Positions 63,546 to 64,000 of a stretch of DNA of 64,000 nucleotides are shown one piece after another. The position numbers and the translations under genes were made by a program. The notes below the pieces were generated by a model that was not told the DNA's origin, ran no database searches, and saw nothing but the letters and a program-made list of their open reading frames with translations. The first letter of the stretch is position 1, and every line of letters starts with the position of its first letter. Origin of the DNA: Serratia sp. UGAL515B_01 (lineage in GTDB: Bacteria > Pseudomonadota > Gammaproteobacteria > Enterobacterales > Enterobacteriaceae); contig NZ_CP109901.1 of NCBI RefSeq assembly GCF_033095805.1, forward strand, positions 2,542,001-2,606,000. Direction: 5' to 3'.

Positions 63546-64000
63546 ATGATGACAGCACAAATACCAAGCACAGTTTTTACTGTCTGTGTCTCTATGACTG
63601 ACTGAACATGTTGCCCTGACGAGTACGGCCCTTTCTTCCCCAATGCCGATTTAAAAGCAGCGCTGGAAGCCATACACATCAATCTTAATCTCTGTGGTCT
63701 ATGCGATTACTACTTTGACGATATTGCGGTAGGGACTGGCGACATTCTGGTGTTCAAATCATCACAACTTACAGATACCTACTTCATTGCAGATCTGTAT
63801 CGTGAAATGACCGATCAGGTGGATAATGTCACTTTTTATATCAAGTGCCCCCACCAAGTGGTTATTGAACAAATAAAACATTATCTACGCCGCTTCTTCG
63901 ATAAGGCTGATTGTCAAATAGCTTATGAGAAAAACTGTGCATCAATGGCAGTTAATAACATTCTTGCAAGCAAGTCAGGTAGTGTTTATCGCGTCATAGA
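63546..64000 (+). pseudogene. Unrecognised reading frame interrupted by one in-frame TGA, running off the window
   Basis: An ATG pair (63546, 63549) after AAGGATTG starts MMTAQIPSTVFTVCVSMTD and meets TGA at 63603-63605. The same frame then stays open for 131 codons to the end of the window. The second part reads ...DEYGPFFPNADLKAALEAIH and continues with LCGLCDYYFDDIAVGTGDIL and ADLYREMTDQVDNVTFYIKC, an ordinary-looking soluble protein. No ATG or GTG follows the TGA early enough to restart it well. I do not recognise the family. It is either a gene with a nonsense mutation or, less likely, a readthrough product. Confidence 0.5.

Noticed and set aside
63603..63640. Selenocysteine recoding at the in-frame UGA
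   Set aside because: No stable SECIS-type hairpin with a GGUC-like loop is visible in the 40 bases after the UGA, and the protein is not a known selenoprotein.

Overview
The window is a stretch of chromosome from an enterobacterium of the order Enterobacterales, most like Serratia or Yersinia (family Yersiniaceae). The basis is gene order (hisS-ispG-rodZ-pilW-rlmN-ndk; isc cluster-suhB; csiE/hcaT; glyA-hmp-glnB-nadE; glrR-qseG-glrK-glmY-purL; lepBA-rseCBA-rpoE-nadB; grpE-nadK-recN-bamE-smpB-ssrA), 127-bp ERIC repeats, and a glutamine-dependent type NadE next to glnB. The species cannot be fixed from this sequence alone. Most of the window is core genome read from the minus strand.

Layout. 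1-8.1 kb: yfgM (cut by the window edge), hisS, ispG, rodZ, pilW, rlmN, ndk, sseB. 8.2-17.3 kb: pepB, then the iron-sulfur operon iscRSUA-hscBA-fdx-iscX with two abutting IscR sites at its promoter, trmJ, and suhB with a boxA leader. 17.3-22.1 kb: a deletion scar made of two gene remnants, a nickel/cobalt-type transporter with its DUF1007 partner, csiE and hcaT. 22.2-27.5 kb: glyA, hmp, glnB, nadE. 27.5-36.2 kb: the GlrK/QseG/GlrR signalling operon, the sRNA gene glmY with its sigma-54 promoter and three GlrR boxes, and purL. 36.4-42.4 kb: mltF, tadA, a yiaY-type alcohol dehydrogenase, pgpC, yfhL, acpS, pdxJ. 42.5-51 kb: recO-era-rnc-lepB-lepA and rseC-rseB-rseA-rpoE. 51.2-62.4 kb: nadB, trmN, srmB, grcA, ung, grpE, nadK, recN, bamE, rnfH, ratA, smpB, ssrA. 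62.4-64 kb: remnant of a P4-like satellite prophage at the 3' end of ssrA, then an unrecognised reading frame interrupted by a UGA.

How the genes work together. The isc block builds iron-sulfur clusters, which serve IspG, RlmN, YfhL and IscR itself, all in this window. GlrK/QseG/GlrR should switch on glmY through the sigma-54 promoter found upstream of glrK. LepB, LepA, rnc, era and rpoE/rseABC form the usual envelope, translation and RNA block. Recognisable regulatory sites were found for IscR, NsrR (hmp), PurR (purL, glyA), LexA (recN), FNR (grcA), sigma-32 (grpE) and sigma-E (rpoE).

No complete novel defence or biosynthetic system is visible. The least explained parts are the 240-bp segment between the glmY body and its apparent terminator, the duplicated sigma-E -35 element in front of rpoE, the ERIC elements inside the isc operon and the glyA leader, the regulator/permease deletion scar, and the accessory end after ssrA.
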